Part shown: one piece after another, positions 61,231 to 64,000 of the stretch
How positions within the stretch are numbered: position 1 is the first letter of the stretch
How the letters are laid out: each line of letters opens with the position of its first letter
Assembly (NCBI GenBank): GCA_030512295.1
Contig: JAULSR010000002.1
Location: 2,728,001-2,792,000 of the forward strand
DNA length: 64,000 nucleotides
Source: Bombardia bombarda
Lineage: Eukaryota > Ascomycota > Sordariomycetes > Sordariales > Lasiosphaeriaceae
Direction: 5' to 3'
Program-made: the position numbers and the translations under genes
The notes under the pieces: generated by a model
Database searches by the model: none
The model's input: only the letters and a program-made list of their open reading frames with translations
What the model was told of the DNA's origin: nothing

Positions 61231-62853
61231 AGGGGGAGGTAGCGCCTCTTGTTTGACGGGGGACGGCGCGGGTTCCTGGCTGGAGAAGGACGTCTCGCTG
61301 TGCGAGTCTCTGCTAGAGGGCCGCGCAGAGGAGAGGGCCGAGGGCGCCGTGCTGAGGTCTGAGCCGGTTGGTCTGCAGAGCATGGTCATGCCGTCCATGG
61401 GGTATGGATCGTGCGGCACGGGCGCGAATTCGTTCGGGTCGTATTCGACCTGTGCCCGGGGTGGCTGGTAGCCACGGGGCTTGGCCTGTCGCGATCGCTG
61501 GCTGTCTGGCTGCTGCGGCTGCGCCTGGGGCTGCAGCTGCGGTGGCTGCATGACTGGGGGGGCTTTTTGCGGCGTCACTGTTGCCTCGCGGCTCGCTGGC
61601 CTTCCAGGGTCGAGATGGCCGAGGTTTCGAGCCAGTGCCGAGTTGGGGTCGTGGTGGGACTCGTACGTTGAAGGCTGAGGCGACGACGAGCGGAACGCAG
61701 GGTTGATGCTCCTGGGAAACTGCGCGACCGAGTAGGCCTCGTCTTCTGACGTCTCGGACTGGGAGTCGACGTCGCCACGGCAGTAGTTGATGTACTTTGG
61801 CGGGTCTGGGATCTCCTGGCCCGTCCCCCTCTCCTTGATGAATGTGATGATGTCCTTCTCCACCTCCATCTTCTCCAGAGACAGCCGGATCTTCTCACAC
61901 GACGCGTCGTCGCTGACGCACACGGTCGATGCGATGTTGGCAAAGGTCCAGAGGCTGTTCTTGGTAAAGTCGAGTCGCTCCTCCTCGAGATCCTGGAACT
62001 TGTCGGCGGCCGCCTTCCACTCTCTGTTCCACCGGCCTGTCGTCTCCTCCAGCGCCTTGATGGCCGCCTCGTATTCCAGGTTAGTCTGCGCCAAGCTGAT
62101 TTGTGTCTTTTCGAGCTTGGCCTTGTTCTTCCTCTCCTCCTGGCCCATGACCATGTGTCCCTGAGCAAGGTAGCCCTTGATGCGGAGCGCATCCTGCTCG
62201 AAACGGTCCTTGGTCTGTTGTTGGCTGGCTGTTAGCACACTACTGCTGTCATGAACGAAGTGGACACGACAAGGGACTGACCTTGTTCACCAGCTGTGTC
62301 TGCTGAACCTTGGTCTTGAGCAGTTTCTCGACCGTGTTCTGCACAATCTTGCGCCTCTCCTTCATGGCGCCGGCGTAGGCCTGCAGCGGCTCCTCCAGCT
62401 CGCTCTTCATCTGTGCCGCGATGTTCTGGTGCTGTTTGCCCATGGACTCCACCTCGCCCCGGACTGTGTCTAGGGACACTTTGAGTGTGCCCATCTCCTG
62501 CGACCCCAGCGACTTTCGAGAGAGCGACAGTAGTTTGCGCGCATATTCGTCTTCGATCGATGCTCGTGCTATAATCGACAGGCATGTCAGGCATGTCAGG
62601 CATGTCAGGCATGTCAGCAGGATGGAGATAGGGATGCGCGTACCGGTATAAAAGGCCTTTAGCTCGTCGCATGTCTGCTTGGCAGTGTGCATGCGCTCCA
62701 GAAGAGGAGCAACGCCTGCGTCATCTTTTCCCCAGAAATTGTTGGCAACTGCGCGAGTCCCAAAGTCAGCATTGCTTCATTTTCCAGCATCACATGGTTC
62801 TGTTCCTTACAAGAAAGAGCGACGGCTGGCGCCTCGCTCGCGGTGGACGGCAT
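59338..62853 (-). CDS. F-BAR/SH3 cytokinesis protein (Imp2/Cdc15/Hof1-like)
   Basis: Five exons, complement(62811..62853, 62644..62748, 62282..62568, 59598..62214, 59338..59507), give 1073 aa. The first junction builds ALSFANNFWGKDDAGVAPLL, the classic start of the FCH domain. The F-BAR coiled coil runs to about residue 280 (EDEYARKLLSL, TKDRFEQDALRIKGYLAQG, NSLWTFANIAS). A ~740-residue disordered region follows with Gln, Ala, Ser, Arg-Glu, Gly-Ser and His-Gly repeats. The final exon encodes an SH3 domain (AKAMYMYQAAIAEELGFVKG, DDGWWEA, GLVPSNYLQ). These proteins bind the plasma membrane at the division site and link it to the actomyosin ring and septum synthesis. The last acceptor before TKDRFEQD is AACAACAG; two earlier AGs are out of frame. 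Confidence 0.94.
62579..62617. repeat. 9-bp minisatellite in F-BAR intron 2
   Basis: Four tandem copies of CATGTCAGG on plus, reading CTGACATGC on the coding strand, fill the middle of the 75-nt intron 62569-62643. Each copy contains CTGAC, a fungal branch-site consensus. Confidence 0.9.
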
Positions 62854-64000
62854 TGCGCCTCGCACACGGAAGAAGGATATCGCAAAATATAGGAAAAATA
62901 AGGCGGGAACGAGCGACGGGACCGACGAGCAAGCAGCTATCGCTATTCCTGGAAACAAAGGAAAGATGAAAACAAATTGGGCAGGCCCTCCTCCGCGGGC
63001 GGTGACGTTGCAAAGACAAGACAGATGCGGCGGGCGTGCTTGAAAATCACAAAAAGATCGCAATCGCAATTGCCAGCAGAAGCGATTCTTCTGGTACGTA
63101 GGATAGCGGAGCTGTATTTCGGGCTGGAATGTGGGAATCCGGACGGAGAGATGGAGTACGGTGACCAGGTAGCCCAGGTAGCCCATGTTCTGCGCTCGAT
63201 GTTGACACTCTTTGCCCGCAATTGACGCCGGGTCCGCCCGTTGCGACGGGCAACGCGCCCCGCCCACCACGCCCTTGCAGCTGAGAAACAGGGTTGGACC
63301 TCTGTTTGCATTTCATAGCAAACACCCTCGGGGTGCAACCCGGTCGCACCAAGTTGCAAAGCAATCAAGCTTCAAGTTCCCAGTTCCAAGTTCCAAGTTC
63401 CCCGCAAATCGTCAACTTGGAGATCCTGGATTCCGTTGATTTCCAAAAACCTGGGTGAGCATCATCACCAACTCCACCATACACTTATTTATATTATTTC
63501 TTGAATACCCGCACGGACTGATTGCAATTGACCATCGGGGATTTATGATCTGAATTGCACATCAACCGTGGTACAATAATTCATACTCGATCAAATACTC
63601 ACCCGCTGCCACAATCACTATGTCGCAATGACAATGGACAAGGCTTGTCAATAGTAGGGTTAGGGATAGGTTATTATCTAGACTCTGTGTAGGTAGGTAT
63701 GCATGTCCAGGCCGGATAAAATACGAGATACTCGTTGGAAGGTCGGTTGCACAATGGAGTAGATAGGGTGTGAATATCTTCTCGTAGAAATTACTGACGG
63801 TTTGATCTGACCTGATCTCCTCATGCTAGTCGAAGGTGTCGATACATTCATGGGAACTACTAATATCATGTCCAAGTTGTTCTCAAACAACAAAATCGCC
63901 CTGGTTTCCCTGGCTCAAAAAGCAAATAAACAAACCCCAATACAAGCCCCCTTCCCTTTCGCCTGTCCCAAAACGCAACTCATAACATAAAGCCCCCATC
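62854..64000. other. Upstream region of the F-BAR gene
   Basis: The first few hundred bases are the F-BAR promoter. A short repeat of AGTTCCA (about 63373-63402) and an AGGT tract (63689-63697) are present. No gene is recognised up to the window edge. Confidence 0.5.
63373..63402. repeat. Short tandem repeat, 7-bp unit AAGTTCC
   Basis: Four imperfect copies of AAGTTCC/CAGTTCC in tandem in the region upstream of the F-BAR gene. Confidence 0.7.

Noticed and set aside
59602..61242. Long plus-strand frames over the F-BAR linker
   Set aside because: Shadows of the GC-rich repetitive linker; Arg/Pro and Leu-rich composition only.
1..64000. CRISPR arrays, operons, bacterial riboswitches
   Set aside because: The window is eukaryotic with spliced genes; no regularly spaced direct repeats with unique spacers were found.

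Overview
This is nuclear DNA from a filamentous ascomycete. Most introns are 50-90 nt, with GTRNGT-type donors, CTRAY-type branch sites and YAG acceptors. The gene set is typical of Pezizomycotina: a Crh-type GH16 wall transglycosylase, a Dal5-type transporter, a secreted tyrosinase, an SREBP-like bHLH factor, Mdm1 and an Imp2/Hof1-type F-BAR protein. A Sordariomycete is my best guess; no ribosomal or mitochondrial marker is present to fix it further. All genes were re-spliced by eye, and exon lengths were checked to add up to whole codons.

The left half (about 1-31 kb) is gene-poor. It holds a GPI-anchored GH16 protein (minus), an MFS transporter (plus), a degenerate phosphotransferase/APH-fold gene (plus), a DapA-family aldolase (plus) and a tyrosinase (plus), separated by gene-free stretches of 5.6, 10.0 and 4.8 kb. 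These stretches carry G/C homopolymers, dispersed AGGT/ACCT tetranucleotide tracts, GTACAGTAC motifs and at least one decayed coding fragment. A tRNA-Arg(ACG) gene lies near 30.8 kb.

The right half (about 31-64 kb) is a dense housekeeping block: a Gfo/Idh/MocA oxidoreductase, DBP9 helicase, a two-RRM SR/Npl3-type protein, MDM1, TRM8, an SREBP-like bHLH factor, ATG12, ketopantoate hydroxymethyltransferase, UBC8, a CCDC130/Saf4-type splicing protein and an F-BAR/SH3 cytokinesis protein. These serve ribosome and tRNA maturation, splicing, autophagy and ubiquitin pathways, vitamin B5 synthesis, membrane contact sites and septation. They are not an operon or a biosynthetic cluster.

I did not find a convincing new multi-gene system. 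The most interesting signals are in gene structure: a 6-nt micro-exon and a long 432-nt intron with a poison-type acceptor in the SR gene, an 11-nt micro-exon in UBC8, an in-frame stop-free intron inside the helix-loop-helix domain of the bHLH factor, and a minisatellite of tandem branch-site motifs in the F-BAR gene. Three genes (MFS, APH-like, SR) each need exactly one extra base at a G/C homopolymer to be open, which looks like systematic under-calling in the assembly rather than three independent pseudogenes.
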